In this document: in pieces, positions 46,339 through 59,209 of the stretch
Numbering within the stretch: position 1 is the first letter of the stretch
Layout: each line of letters begins with the position of its first letter
Origin: Branchiostoma floridae
Taxonomy: Eukaryota; Chordata; Leptocardii; Amphioxiformes; Branchiostomatidae
Direction of reading: 5' to 3'
Assembly: GCF_000003815.2 (NCBI RefSeq)
Contig: NC_049985.1
Location: forward strand, 5,413,545 to 5,477,544
Length of the DNA stretch: 64,000 nucleotides
Made by a program: the position numbers and the translations under genes
Notes under the pieces: model-generated
What the model saw: only the letters and a program-made list of their open reading frames with translations
What the model was told of the DNA's origin: nothing
Databases searched by the model: none

Positions 46339-47235
46339 ATTAAGATATTCAGTGCAAAGCATGACACTGGCATTGACATTGACCTTGGTATGTAGGAAAT
46401 CCCATGGTAGAAAGGGGGTGTTTGCTGTTGAAGTCAAACTTGGCTCACAGACGACACACCCTGCATTCCCTATGTCCATGCTAGAGATATTCTGGGCTAA
46501 TGATAGCTGTGGTAACAAAATTAGCTTTCTACACTGATTGAGAAAATGAAAATTGTCTTCTTCCTATGCGTGCCAAATTTTCAATGCATGACTTGCTATG
46601 GGAAGGGGAACTTACTTATATCTGTGCAAGTATTTTTTCCTCCTACAAAAACACAGTTGTTATTCTTCTGTTTGATATTATTTCAGAATCAGGATTCCAT
46701 AATGCCTTTAAAATGTTTTCAACTTCGATTGTGTTATAACATTATGAGGTTTTCCATTCTGATGTCAACATTTAGGGAACATTCATACATGTGTCAGAAA
46801 AGCCATATGTGTTCATGCCAGAAGATGTATTGTTGTATCTATTTACTTTGGCATAAGTTATTTTATAATGGCAGAAATGTATTATTACTAATGAAAATTT
46901 TGTTCATTATACGGTATGACCAGTATGTAGATTGCCACCATTTCAATGAGGAAAAACAGCTACAAGATATCATTCATGTATCTATGCACATGTATTCACA
47001 TATTCATGTATAGGATAGATAGCTGAAATGGCAATATGCCTTGCCAGTGTCAGTTGAACTGGGATACAATATATGTACGAGTAGCAATTGCCAAGCAACA
47101 ATTGTTGTCACACAACAAAGGCCTTGTATGACAGGTGCCACGATTTCTATACGCATGTATATGCATAGATGCTTTCCCTATTGTATGTGTTTTGTACATA
47201 CATAAAGTACTAATAAATTATTAGTAACAAGTTCC

Positions 47236-48469
47236 ACAGTATATGTGCTGCTTTTCTGTTGTGAAGCTAAGATAGGACCATTCCAATCTATTTCCTTGCT
47301 TCTCATCTTTTTCTTGTCTTAAATTTAAAATTTAGCAAGAGGACAAAATGAAAATTGGGAAGGGGGAAAGCAGGTAGGATGCTGACTATATTCTATAACT
47401 ATCCACACCCTGGATTTTCCTAGGACTCAATCAATGAGAGAAGGACTGAATTCTAACTGAAGCTCCTTGCTGATACCAAAGCTGTTGAAATTAGATTTGC
47501 CCCTATTCCCCTTTAAGCCGACACCCACAAGCCTCTTAACTTACCGAGCAACTGATAATATAAGTTACATCTTTGAGCTTGTCACGAGCATTTATATTAG
47601 GCCCTTTCATCTTTATACTGGGCTGCATCATTGGCGATTTGGCATGTCTTTCCTTTACACAACGCCAGGGAGCGCTGCGATGTGAAACGCCTTCCAAACT
47701 CCCCTAGGTCGTCTTTGTTGATAGGTTAGTCATATAACTAGGTGAAGGACGCTGACATTCTCACATGCACTAACTACACACACGTGCACTGACACGACAA
47801 AAATGTAGCACACACTAACACCTGTGTCAATTTGTCCAAGAGTTTGAAACTCCAAGCAGTGGTGTCCGGTTTCAACCCTATTAGGTCAACGCTTTTCACT
47901 GTTTAAATCGCACAATACAGTGTTCAATTGTAGATGCAGGTATCAGTTTTTGATTACCAAATCAACGACAGGAAATTGAGATTGTGAGTAGTTGACGAGC
48001 TATTTGTGCGATCATGTGTTCATAGTCACATTGTTATGTTTGTACAAGGAGGTTTGACAACGGTGGCACCGGGCCACGATTTTATTCATTTGTAACACTG
48101 AAAATTATTAAAACTATCTATTACACATTATATTATAAATCGCCATTTGAAATTGTCCATACAATTCTTCTCCATCGGTTCCAGACTTTGAGGTCGGCCT
48201 AAAGCAATTGTCATGCAAGACTAGAAATGGCCGAAAGGCGTCCTACCACTGACGCTATGCCGTTTTATGAAACCGACAACGGTGAAAGTCAATGTTGTGA
48301 CATTCTCAGTCAGTCTATTGTGACCATTACAGCAGGCTATACAAGTACCCACTACGTCGCACCTAGAAGCTCAGATGTTCAAGAGAATGACACGGACTTC
48401 TCCTATAATTGTGTACATCACTCTTTTCTTGAGTCTGCAATTACAAATGTCTGCTCCATCCAAGACTTT
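47236..48469. other. Intergenic stretch with an unassigned 84-codon frame
   Basis: The plus-strand frame at 48227-48481 begins in a good context (agaaATGG; MAERRPTTDAMPFYETDNGE) but has no recognised domain. Its stop codon TAG is the first three bases of the adjacent MITE. Otherwise nothing is recognisable. Confidence 0.35.
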
Positions 48470-48680
48470 GTTTTATTTTAGTCTCTACCAGACTCCGGAT
48501 CGCTGGAAAATCGTAGAAATGGACCAAATAGAGAGGAATATAACCGGCCAGGGAACAGCTCGCGGTCGCGTTACTGTTGCCTAGCCAGCTATATTCCTCT
48601 GGCCGGCATACTCCTCTATTTGTACCATTTCTACGATTTTTTTCAAGCGACTCGGAGTCTGGTAGAGACTAGTTTTATTT
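48470..48680. mobile_element. Palindromic MITE copy D with exact 9-bp target duplication
   Basis: The element spans 48479-48671 (193 bp). It starts TAGTCTCTACCAGACTCCG and ends with the near-exact inverse, and almost its whole length folds into one hairpin (aatcgtagaaatgg versus ccatttctacgatt; ccggcca versus tggccgg). It is flanked by the exact 9-bp direct repeat gttttattt (48470-48478 and 48672-48680). It is the best-preserved member of the 9-bp-duplication family. Confidence 0.93.
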
Positions 48681-49627
48681 CGTCACACCAAGGACTTATA
48701 AAATGATGCTTGTCGTGTGACAGTCATGATCATCATTAGATGAATTCGTTCTACTTTTTCCACCTTTTACATGTACATGTATGTAACATAAATTTGCAAT
48801 TGCTACTTTCACAAAAACTTGGCAAAACGTATTGTGACTTTCAAAAGTACTTCCATGCCCTAAAGTATATCTGCAAGCAACGGTTGCTTTTGGACGAAAA
48901 AGACTGTGACATTTTTATCACATTATTTCTCATTTTCTGTCCGTACACCCCACCTGACACGGAAAAGTACTGTTATACCTGTACACTACGGGGTATATAA
49001 TGAAAAGGTAAGTCTTCCCCACCAATATTTGCTTGGGCAGTACGAAAATTGTACTACATGCACGTACAGAGAGGAAACCAACAACTTCTGCATTACCGCA
49101 TAATACGTAGATCAAATAAGTCGCCATCGAATGGCCTTTGTGTGTACTCCGAGACAGTTCGGGCCCTTTGGCAAGGACAAGTGCATAATAACATCGCTTG
49201 TAGTAATGCCAATCCGCCTGGAAAGCTCTAATTGGAACGGCAAACTTGGTTGGCGCCGTGAACTGTTGGCGCTGTGTTGGTACTCCGGGGTCCGGTACCG
49301 TCAGGGCGTGTTTAGTACACACTGACAACAGTGACGAATCGCCTGTGGGATTGCTTGGGGTTGGGAGCACGCACTTTCTCCTCTCCTTTGTTTAAATATC
49401 GTGCTCTCTGTCTTGCCTGGCGCGCTTCGCGGATAAAAGAGGTGGTGACAGTCCGGGATTGGCGCTGAAATCTGCGGCACAGTCACAGATTTAGACGTTA
49501 GTGGGCCAGCGGGTCTCCAGGTGTGTTGACATTCTTACAGCTGGCAAGACTCTTCAAGCAGATGTTGGGACGCTAAATTGTTACGGACTTGATGTGAACT
49601 GTACTTGGCCCAATGTGGCAAAAATAT
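48681..49627. other. Non-coding stretch
   Basis: Moderately CpG-rich around 49200-49500. No exon with splice support is seen on either strand. Confidence 0.35.
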
Positions 49628-49713
49628 GTAATAATGTAGCCTGGATAACAGACTCCAGCCCGATCTCAAAAATATCTATCGTGTGATGTCTGGTATCCAG
49701 GCTAGCAATAGTG
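49628..49713. mobile_element. Palindromic MITE copy E with imperfect 9-bp target duplication
   Basis: The element spans 49637-49704 (68 bp). TAGCCTGGATAACAGAC at the left pairs with GTCTGGTATCCAGGCTA at the right. The flanks are gtaataatg (49628-49636) and gcaatagtg (49705-49713), 7 of 9 identical. Confidence 0.72.
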
Positions 49714-51780
49714 CAAATTGTTACATGCAACGTTATATGGTTTGATGATGGATTCTCCTGTGGTTTACTACCACCAAAACTGCAAAAGAGCTTATTGGAA
49801 AAGGTGTTCACCTTACACATGAATGACCTTCAGTAGGAAGTTTTATTCCTTTCGCGTTGAAGTGCTTTTTTTTCATCGGAACACATAACGTTATCATAGA
49901 AAAGTGATGATGGAGAAGGTTTTCTAGGGTGCAGGGGTGTTGTGTGAACTTCACAGGGCCGTCATGGACAGGGCGAATTTGGTTTATGATATATGGCACT
50001 ACATTTTATCCGCACACCTGCTTATATACTAGGTCCGAAGTGACAGGCAATCTATTTCGATGTTCAGTTCTGAATGATCCGACGTCGCCACACCAGGCCT
50101 CTCAGAATTTAGCGTGGAGTTCAGCCGGCCTTGTTGTGCTTTTACTAAGTTTTAGTCTATTCTGTAAGCAAAGGTTGGTCGCGGTCTTCGCGTCCCAACT
50201 TGGCCTCTGCCCCTAAAGAAGCGGACCTTCAGGGAGCGACTAAAAACGCGCGCAAAAAGGCTGGACTCAAGGCTACTCATAGTTCGTCCATCCAAGCTTA
50301 TATGAAGGCCTTGACCTTGACATCAACAGGAAAACGATGGGAACTTCCATAAATTGAAAGCCGCTCTTTTTTATGTCCGGATTCGAAAGTTGAGTCAGAA
50401 TAAGAATTATTCATTTGTAAAACATCGCAGCAATAGTTCCTGTGTGTGTCTGTGCAGGTAGAGGCGGGATCACTGACGAAAACCGTGAACGCCCTGATTT
50501 ATCTCAGGTGCCTGAAATGAAGAATGAACTCGGCGTCTTCTCCTTCAGCGACCTGTGCGCCATCCAATGACCTCCAATGTCCGCGTACCTTCCGCACACA
50601 CAGAAGGAAAATGTACCGTCAGAAATCCACCTAGTCAGCCTTCGTGATCTCTCTCTGCCGCTTCCAAGCCCACTCAATGACTCAAGCTAAAAAGGCAAGT
50701 AAATAGGCTCAAATTTATCATCACCACGGGAGGAAAAACAACTGTTTTCCCAACAAAAACAACGAAATCATTTTGAGTAAAAAGACAATTGTAATTGTTG
50801 ATGAAAGTTTCTTGGTGTGACAAAACACAAAACATCCCTGTTTCGAGAGCTTTCGTCGTTTTTCTATGAGCTTTGTCAGCAATGACTTTCTCAATAAACT
50901 AGCATCGTAAACATTGATTTTATGCGACTGTCTTTTACTTCGTAAATAATTGGTCACGCAAGTGGAATAACACATCGTCACGAGACTACTAATAGAGTTG
51001 TTTGTTTCTATCTACCTGGTCATCATATGCGTAATGTTGTTGTTCTTCTTCGAATATCCTCCATCCGGTAATTTATCAGTTTTACCGATTCCACTGATAA
51101 CTTGATATGGTTTTCATTCCTTGCTTTAAAGATGAAAACTGTTAGGATCGCCTAGCCTGACTCGCTACTAAGGGTTGCGAATGTAAGGAGTCCCGGTAGA
51201 AATGGTACCAAGGCTTAACCAAGGCTAAGGTTCGCCCGGCAATGCACAAAATAATGAAATAAAGCATTTGTATCTAGAGAATGACATTACTAACTGCTCT
51301 GACACAACACCGGTGCTGGAAAAATAAAATCTCGTTGAATTGTGAATGGATGAAAAATCTTTATTACACATTCATAGTAGTCAAAGGGCTAGGTACAAGG
51401 TCATCTATCTACTAGTATGCTTCGTATACAAAGCGTATCAAAGATATAGAATTATCAGTTATTAAAAAGTTGTAGGGGCCACTCACCCGTTTTGAAATGA
51501 ATAAGTAAATGAATAAAGATGTAGAATTATCAGTAGTTGCAATAGATATTCTAAGTGTGGAAATTTTTCTTTGAACATGCTCACTGCAGCAGAAACAAAC
51601 CAAGCCGCAAAGAACGCATGGACTTCAAAAGAGCGTCGGACCGCTCACGGCTACTTTCTCTCATTGTTTACACCATTATCTTGTATCAGCATGAAGAAAA
51701 GACAGTAGGTGGAGTCCATCCATATAAGTCTATTCATGTATTGTTACAACACCGACAACAAGACGCGGTGTCGGTTAGCT
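49714..51780. other. Intergenic stretch upstream of the Smad gene
   Basis: A CpG-richer patch at about 50210-50680 could be regulatory. No exon is supported. Confidence 0.35.
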
Positions 51781-52119
51781 GCCATGTCCTTTAAGCGCAC
51801 ACGTTCTGTTTCTCTTTCGGAAGGAAATATAAAAGTCCAAGGCGAGATGGCGGAGTGTCCAAGGCTGCGCTGTTGTGTCCGAATAAATGGAGGGAAAGCG
51901 AATATTCCCCCTTCATTTTGCAGCCCGTATTTATTTTGCGGACGGTCCCTGACCCCCCAGGACTGTTGATGTCAAATCTCAGACTCAGTGTCGCCACTCT
52001 GGTGACGTCATCGCCCCTCTGCACCCCATCCTGGGCTGCAGCCATTTTCCTGCTGCGCCATGAGAGAAAGTAGTTCTAATGACCGCCCGTTACCTTTCAA
52101 ATCTCGTCAACCCGTGGTG
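51781..52119 (+). promoter_or_regulatory. Probable Smad promoter and non-coding first exon
   Basis: A CpG-rich block contains a perfect CRE palindrome, TGACGTCA (52013-52020). A likely non-coding first exon ends at CCGTGGTG|GTAAGT (52119), a strong donor. The next good acceptor is at 53207, opening the Smad coding exon. The start site is not visible, so the left limit is nominal. Confidence 0.5.
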
Positions 52120-53207
52120 GTAAGTATGTACCTTGTTTATTCTCTTAAATATCCGTACTAGAATGAACGTACTTAGACTGCCAGAGGAGTGTTCTAGTAT
52201 CCAGGAAAAAATAGATACATTTGTGAAAGTAGTCCGGCGCGGATGGATGCTTTAACCCCCATGTGCCGGTGGTCCGCCGCCAGTCCCAGTGTCGCCAAGT
52301 CGAAAGCTCCAGCCGAAATTTAGGCCTAGCCTGACGCTCAAACGACAATTTTTCTCTGGAATGTATTTTTGTCGGAGAATTTTCCCGCCGTAGATGAATA
52401 ATTAGAGCGAGGACGACTCCATCAGTGGGCGCGGAACAAGCCTGGGTTTGTGCCGAGCATCTGTGTAGGTATTCCGTATTTGGGGAGGTCGCTATTTTCA
52501 ATGGACGGCGCCATTTTGACAGAGTATTTTGATGTATGATTTGGACGCGTGTTGGCCCCCAGAACAATGCCGGAATTTCTCCCCGCTCTTTCAATCCTTG
52601 CCCATGCGTTGTTGTGACTCAGACGAATTCCTCCACGCAGCGTCCACTTTCGTTGTCCTCGGGTTCACACATGCACGGTGCCCGCGGGTTCTGGACACCA
52701 GGAAGTGGTGTGGGGAGGGGCGAGGGCAAAGTTGGTCGCCTTTTCTTTTTTTGCTTTCGCGGCGTTCAGAAAAAATTGGACGGAGGCCAGTGTGTTTGGG
52801 CTTTGTTGTCTGCGAGTTGGTTTTCTTGTGAAATATAATCCGTCTTAGACAAAATGGAGATAGTTTGTGTTTTTACTGTAGCCGCCCTGCCGCCTTTTGC
52901 CGTCTGGCCCGAGAAGCGTTCTTTTAGAGTAACATCGGGCCATGTTTATATGGGGGTGCTATGGGCCCATACTACAATTTACTATAATGTATTATTGATG
53001 CGTGCTTGAAATATGGCCATTCCGGGAGGGTTTTATCTAAATCTTTTGTGCAAACATATGAATATTGGACATGGTAATGTGAAAAAGCCAGGGTCAATGC
53101 TTGGCATACCTGTTGTCTGAATCATCAGGAATTAGATCACTTGACAGGTCCATGTGATGCAGCCCACCAGCGCATTCATCAACCCTGTGTCTATTATTAT
53201 TCCACAG
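52120..53207 (+). other. Probable first intron of the Smad gene
   Basis: It is bounded by GTAAGT and ctattattattccacag. It is CpG-rich in its first 700 bases, which may still be promoter sequence or an alternative first exon. The overlapping ~100-codon frames at 52529-52838 show no domain. Confidence 0.5.
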
Positions 53208-53828
<621 letters not shown>

Positions 53829-53830
53829 TA

Positions 53831-53965
53831 AGTCTCCAAGCAGATGTTAGGAGACAGGTAACAACGTTTTCTGACTGATGGTCTGCTCAACTGCCAGCCC
53901 GTCACCCCACATATGGCAGTCAGAGAACGTTACAACCTTTCGCCCTCCACATCTGCTTCGAGATT
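53831..53965. mobile_element. Palindromic MITE with TCTCCAAGCAGAT arms, 20 bp after the Smad donor
   Basis: TCTCCAAGCAGATGT at the left pairs with ACATCTGCTTCGAGA at the right. Inside, aacgttttctgact pairs with agtcagagaacgtt. A second copy with similar arms lies at about 56035-56168. The insertion begins only ~20 bases past the 5' splice site of the MH1 exon. Confidence 0.7.
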
Positions 53966-54209
53966 GTTCTTGCTCGGAGGGTTGAACAAGGGGTTCCACT
54001 CACACGGTGGTCTGAGATGGGTGTGGGGATGTTGGGGCGGCGTGTTTACACAGTTCGCCATGGCAACCTCAGGTAGTACGAACACTTATGTAATGTAATT
54101 AGCTACCTGAAGGGCCCACGCACCTAGTGCCATTGTACCTCCACATCACAGCAAATAAGCAAAGACCAACACTAGAACAGGGGATTAAGCTGAAGAGATC
54201 TCTCAGATA
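53966..54209 (+). other. Smad intron sequence
   Basis: I see nothing recognisable. Confidence 0.4.
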
Positions 54210-54816
54210 GAAGGCGACATGGCTACAAGTACAAGGGAAGTCACGTCCACAAGAACAGATTCACGTAGATGGGTGGTTAATCGCAGCAAAACGGTCTCAT
54301 ACACTGAAAAGACTGTCGAAACATAGTTTGAAGGAAAAAGGTTTAAGACAAAGTCACCTATTGGTTTGGACTGAGTTACGGTTAGGAACGGAGGATATGG
54401 TCCTCACCATACCAATTGGGTTGGTACAAAGGAAGTCACGTTCACGACAACACATTCACGTAGATGGGTGGTTAATCACAGCAAAAACAGTCTCACTCTG
54501 TCGTGATATAGTTTGATGGAAAAAGGTTTTTAAGACAAAGTCATAAAATGTGTTGTGCTGAGTTACAGTTAGAAACGGGGACTTGTGGTCCTCACCATAC
54601 CAATTGGGTTGGTACAAAGGAAGTCACGTCCACTACAACATATTCACGTAGATGGGTGGTTAATCGCAGCAAACAGTCTCACTCTGTCGTAACATAGTAT
54701 GATGGAAAAGGGTTTAAAACAAATTCATAAAATGACATTATGTGTTGGGCTGAGTTATACTATTATAGTAAGGAACAGAGACTTGTGGTCCTCATCATAC
54801 CAATTGGGTTCTTAGC
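54210..54816. repeat. ~190-bp tandem repeat, three full units
   Basis: Units share ggaagtcacgt, ttcacgtagatgggtggtta, cagtctcac and tcataccaattgggtt. The agatgggtggttaatc core starts at 54267, 54462 and 54650 (spacing 195 and 188). The last unit is partial. The units differ by substitutions and small indels. This is a minisatellite-like array inside the Smad intron. Confidence 0.9.
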
Positions 54817-57800
54817 ATATTTGCAGAAACTGTCTAGACGTCTGTCAACAGGCAAGTTCAGGCACACACATCTCTGGTTCCCTGCTGGCTGTATTGACCA
54901 GGTTGAAAAGAGGGGTCACGATCCCATTCTGTCAACGACACTTACATGATTGGGTAGGGAAAGTCCTTTGGAAAGGAGTGTAAAGGCTCTTTCTACTGCC
55001 GAGGGCCTCGATGACGGCTATCAATTGATATACTTGACTGGGTTGAAGGCTCAAGTTGAAAGCCAAGATAATAATATTAGCAGCTGTCAGTCAGACTGCT
55101 AGCAAGCGGTATAGACTTTGGAAGACTCATGATATACTGTATATAGTAGTATATTACACTTTTACAGGTCAACAGTTTAACTAAGTTGCGTTGTGGGTGT
55201 GTGATAAAAACTCCATGATTTAGAAGGGTGACCAACTCAGCTAGGAAAACAGAGTTAGCTTGCACCAATGTTGTTTTGATTTCCCCCACTCCTAAAGTCC
55301 TAGTTGAAAAGCCAGCTGCCTTTTGATCACATTTGCAGACAGTTAGGAGGAAGTTATTCATTGTGAAGCTGGTCTGCAGGTCCCCTGAACAAATAGCCAG
55401 CCCCAGGTCAAGGCCAAAGGTCAAAGACCTCATTGTCCGACCATCCCACTTGGCTCTATTCCTTTCCTTCCAACCAGACAGGGGCCAAGGGTGGATTTCA
55501 ATGGGGGTGTGAGTCAGAAAGGGGTTTCAGGATGCAGCTGTATTTTTCTGTTTTTTTTTGTTTTCTCCCTGCCCCCAAGTAACCCCGGTCGGTCGCCATA
55601 CCCACGCTCGCTGTCTCAGGAAATCCCTGCACGTGTGAAATTCAGCAGATATCTGAGATTCTTGGACAGGCAAACAGCTTCTCAGAATCATCCCCGTTTG
55701 GCACCTCCCTGACCCAGTTCTTATGACATCCCTCTGCATGGCTTGTCCCTGAAAGGGTGTGGGGAGTCTGTAACAGGAAGGGTGGGGATCCTTACTCTCA
55801 CCAGCCCTCAGTCTGGCCCCGTTCACTGTACATCTTGAAATGTTCACTGTACATCTTGAAATATTTCCTGTGGTTTTTGTTCCATGATAACCTCTCTATG
55901 AACCTCAGTATGAATATGCGTTTCCATTTGTATCACTACTGAATTGCTTCAACTGTGAACATAAAAACAGTGCGGAACCCTCATTTTCCCTTGTACCTCG
56001 AATTAAGTTCCAGTGAAAGTAAATTATACAGTATCTCCAAGCAGATGTTAACAGTTACCCTGGGTAGAAGATAATGTTTTTTGACTTCTGGTTCTCTCTG
56101 AAAGTTGTTCACCTCGATAACCAAGTATATAATTAGGTAGATGGCCTTCACCCCAACATCTGTATGTAGTATCCTTACTGCATTCTACCGAACTTCCTCT
56201 TTAGGGATACAGTGTTTGTTCAAGTCTTTGTAGACTAATAGGGTGGGAATGTTATTAGACTTTAAGTGCTAAACATCCTCCAGAACATAAAGTCGTTATG
56301 AGTGGAGCCAGGACGGTCTAGTCCGGAAGCTGTGCCGATCAGGTAACACGTTTGGTCATGAGAAACATTTGCAGCCGTGTAAGAACGTGCTTCTGGGTTA
56401 GAGTAGTCTGTAGAGTTGATAAAAGCAATCTTTCACAGTCCAGGGTTTTTTTAGCTCTTCTGGCCTAACCAGTGGAAGGCCTGTAAGTACAAGATAAAAT
56501 GTCCGTTCAGTACAGTAGTTGAATATGACAGTCTTGCGCATTGTCATTATGATATGAAGTCATGGGCCATTTTTACTATTCATCTAATTTATTCTAAACA
56601 ACTTTTATATCACCACAAGAAATCCTGCATTTTATTTGAAAATAGTTTGAATTATGTATTAAAAAATTAAAGACTTACTATAGGCAAATAAATCTGTATC
56701 AAATCCAGAAAAGTATTCAAGTATATGTTCAAATAACTGATAAAGCTGTTCTTATTTGGTACCTGTACTTTATTTTGATTGTGTGCAGAGTTGAGTCTGT
56801 GCAGATGTGATCTTGATACAGTGATTGAATTGAGAAGACTGGTCCATGACGATACATATGTATCAGTGGATATCTATTGACTGGTGCCCACAGTATGAAC
56901 CCCTGTGGTGGTATGATTTTACCAAAAACAGATACTTATCAAATATACGGACCACCTTGAATCTGCACCAAGCTGTGAAATAACCTTGTTTGTATCCGAT
57001 CGAGTGGCGAACGACTAATAAATTGATCGTGCCATCAACGTCTGTTGCCAGTTGATAATGATTTTGCAGACAATCTGAAAATAATGGAAACAAAATGGTC
57101 CCTTTCATAGACACACGTTGAATGGCAATGACTGCTTGTGGTGGTATTTGTTGTTGTAGGGGGTTGTGTGGTGTTTACAAAGTGTTTGTTGATTTACTCG
57201 TCAGACAATGAAAACAAATAGTAAAGTGAGTCACTCTTCCAGTATGCTATAGGATGTCAGGGATATGGAAGGATAGCTACAATAACACAGTTTAACATAG
57301 TTCAATTAGTTCTTTTGCTGTCACTGAAAATTTATGTACAGCAGCTTATGAATTTACAAGGTTGTCCTTTTTATGGCAGGTTTTTTTATTGCCAAGACAG
57401 ATTTGTATGCGTTGTCCCGGCATAGCTAAATGCTTGGGATAATCACATCAGTTTAAGATACATTGTTGTTTTGTCACTGTAAATTTATGTACAGTAGCTT
57501 ATGAATTGTTTACTAGGTTGCCCTTTTTAATTTTATGGCAAACTTTTATTACCAAGACAGATTTGTATGCGTTGTTCCGGCATAGCTACGTAAATTCTTG
57601 GAATAATCACATCAGAAAGGTAATTGGTATGCAGAGCACTCGACAGTGTTGTCAACATAACAAGCATAGAGCTCTGATTGATGAAAATTGCCTTACCCTG
57701 TTAGGCTATTATATAGTCCAATCCCAGCAAAACGTAGAAATGTAAAATATAAAACTTAGAAATGAACTATTTGACGGACATGCAGCCACATTGTCTTCAC

Positions 57801-59209
57801 TGCTAATTGCCATGTTATCATTGGTTGAACCACTAGTAGTGATGGACAGTCAGGATTTAAGATCTATTGTCCACCCTTGTGTGTATGAAATGAACCACCC
57901 CCAGACCTTGACCCTGCTTGATGTGACAAGAAGAAGACCTATGACTCCCCCGAGGCCAGTTACTCGGCTGGAAATGTGCACTTTTCAAAATAATTTTATC
58001 TTCTCTAATTTTGTCCAGGGATAATTTTGTCCAGTTCCCTGATTTGTCTTAATGAGCCTTGCCACTCAATGGAGACCAGTAGCCGATTGGTTGGCTCCTA
58101 AGTTCTAACTAGATTGTATTAGGTAATACATTGTAGTACTAATACTGTCTCAACACAGGCAACCCCTTTAGAACGAAATAGATAATATAGCATTGCAGCA
58201 AACAACTTTCACATCAGAAGAACTATGAAGTGTGTGAAGAAAAAAACTGTTATCAAAAATAGAAATCGTATTGCCTGTATACTTTTGAATTAATTTATCG
58301 ATAAGGTTTATTAGGAAATGCTGATATTTTTTTATAGTTTGACATAAAGCTATTTTTGCTATGTTGAGAACCACAGTGACTTAAATTTTAAACATTATGA
58401 GGTGACGTGAGAATGATTTGTTCATAAAACATTTCCACCTAAAGGCTGAATACCATTGTCATTTTTTTAAAACATTTTTTGACACCTTTGTAAAAATGCA
58501 GCCCTGTCTCTGTGTTTCACTCAACCCCACTGATACCTCGTTTTATGACAGAACAAGCTTGAAGCATTTTGGATCAGCTAACTGAGTTGAAGGTCAAATT
58601 GTAATCTGCTCGAGCAGCCAAATCAAATCAGGACAATCCTAATTACATGCGGAACGATTGAATTTTGTCCTCGCCAGGCTTTGACGGGATCACGGGCATC
58701 AGTCATTGTTATGTGGATTGTGTTGCGTACGTTTGACAGACATCGCATCAAGGTGACTTGCAAGGCCCTGGAACCCCATAATATAGTTGTAGGGGACAAT
58801 TTTGCTTGGGTTTGTAGTGTCAGATGCCAAGGGTTTCCGTAGCTTTCTATTTGACTTACTTTGGTTGCCACTATAACGAAGACAAACTGTCGAAATATGT
58901 TTGATATTACTAGTAATAACTGCTATGCCATGAACGATAACCTAGGCCAAGACATGAGAAGCTCATTCAGATTCAACTAAGGTAAGACACACGGGACAAA
59001 TACAGAAATTATTTTCCATGGACAAATAATATAGCGGCGGAGGCCATGTATGTTCTTAATAGAGCTATTGGCAGCCAGAGTCAGTATAAGAGCCAGTATG
59101 CCATTAGATCAGGACTTCTGTTATACAATAATGTAAATGGAACAATTGTAATGTTATATACATGTTTGAAAACTGGCTTCTTCTCCCAGTACAATATATA
59201 TCTGTGCGC
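54817..59209 (+). other. Smad intron with two tandem duplications and one further MITE
   Basis: A 21-bp tandem repeat (gttcactgtacatcttgaaat) lies at 55821-55862. A MITE-like palindrome of the TCTCCAAGCAGAT type lies at about 56035-56168. An old ~160-bp tandem duplication has units at about 57316-57458 and 57471-57616. A CpG-richer, possibly regulatory patch lies at about 58610-58760. No exon is supported. Confidence 0.5.

Larger units (their letters stand above)
45219..47235 (+). other. Probable RNF207 3' UTR with two transposon copies
   Basis: The first AATAAA I find after the stop codon is at 47212-47217, followed by a GT-rich stretch (tatatgtgctgcttttctgt), a plausible poly(A) site. If so the 3' UTR is ~2 kb and includes the MITE at 45448 and the diverged element at 45901. 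A long AT-rich frame here (46546-47013) shows no domain. Confidence 0.45.

Noticed and set aside
46546-47013. 155-codon plus-strand frame downstream of RNF207
   Set aside because: AT-rich, Phe/Cys/His-rich random composition inside the probable 3' UTR, with no domain.
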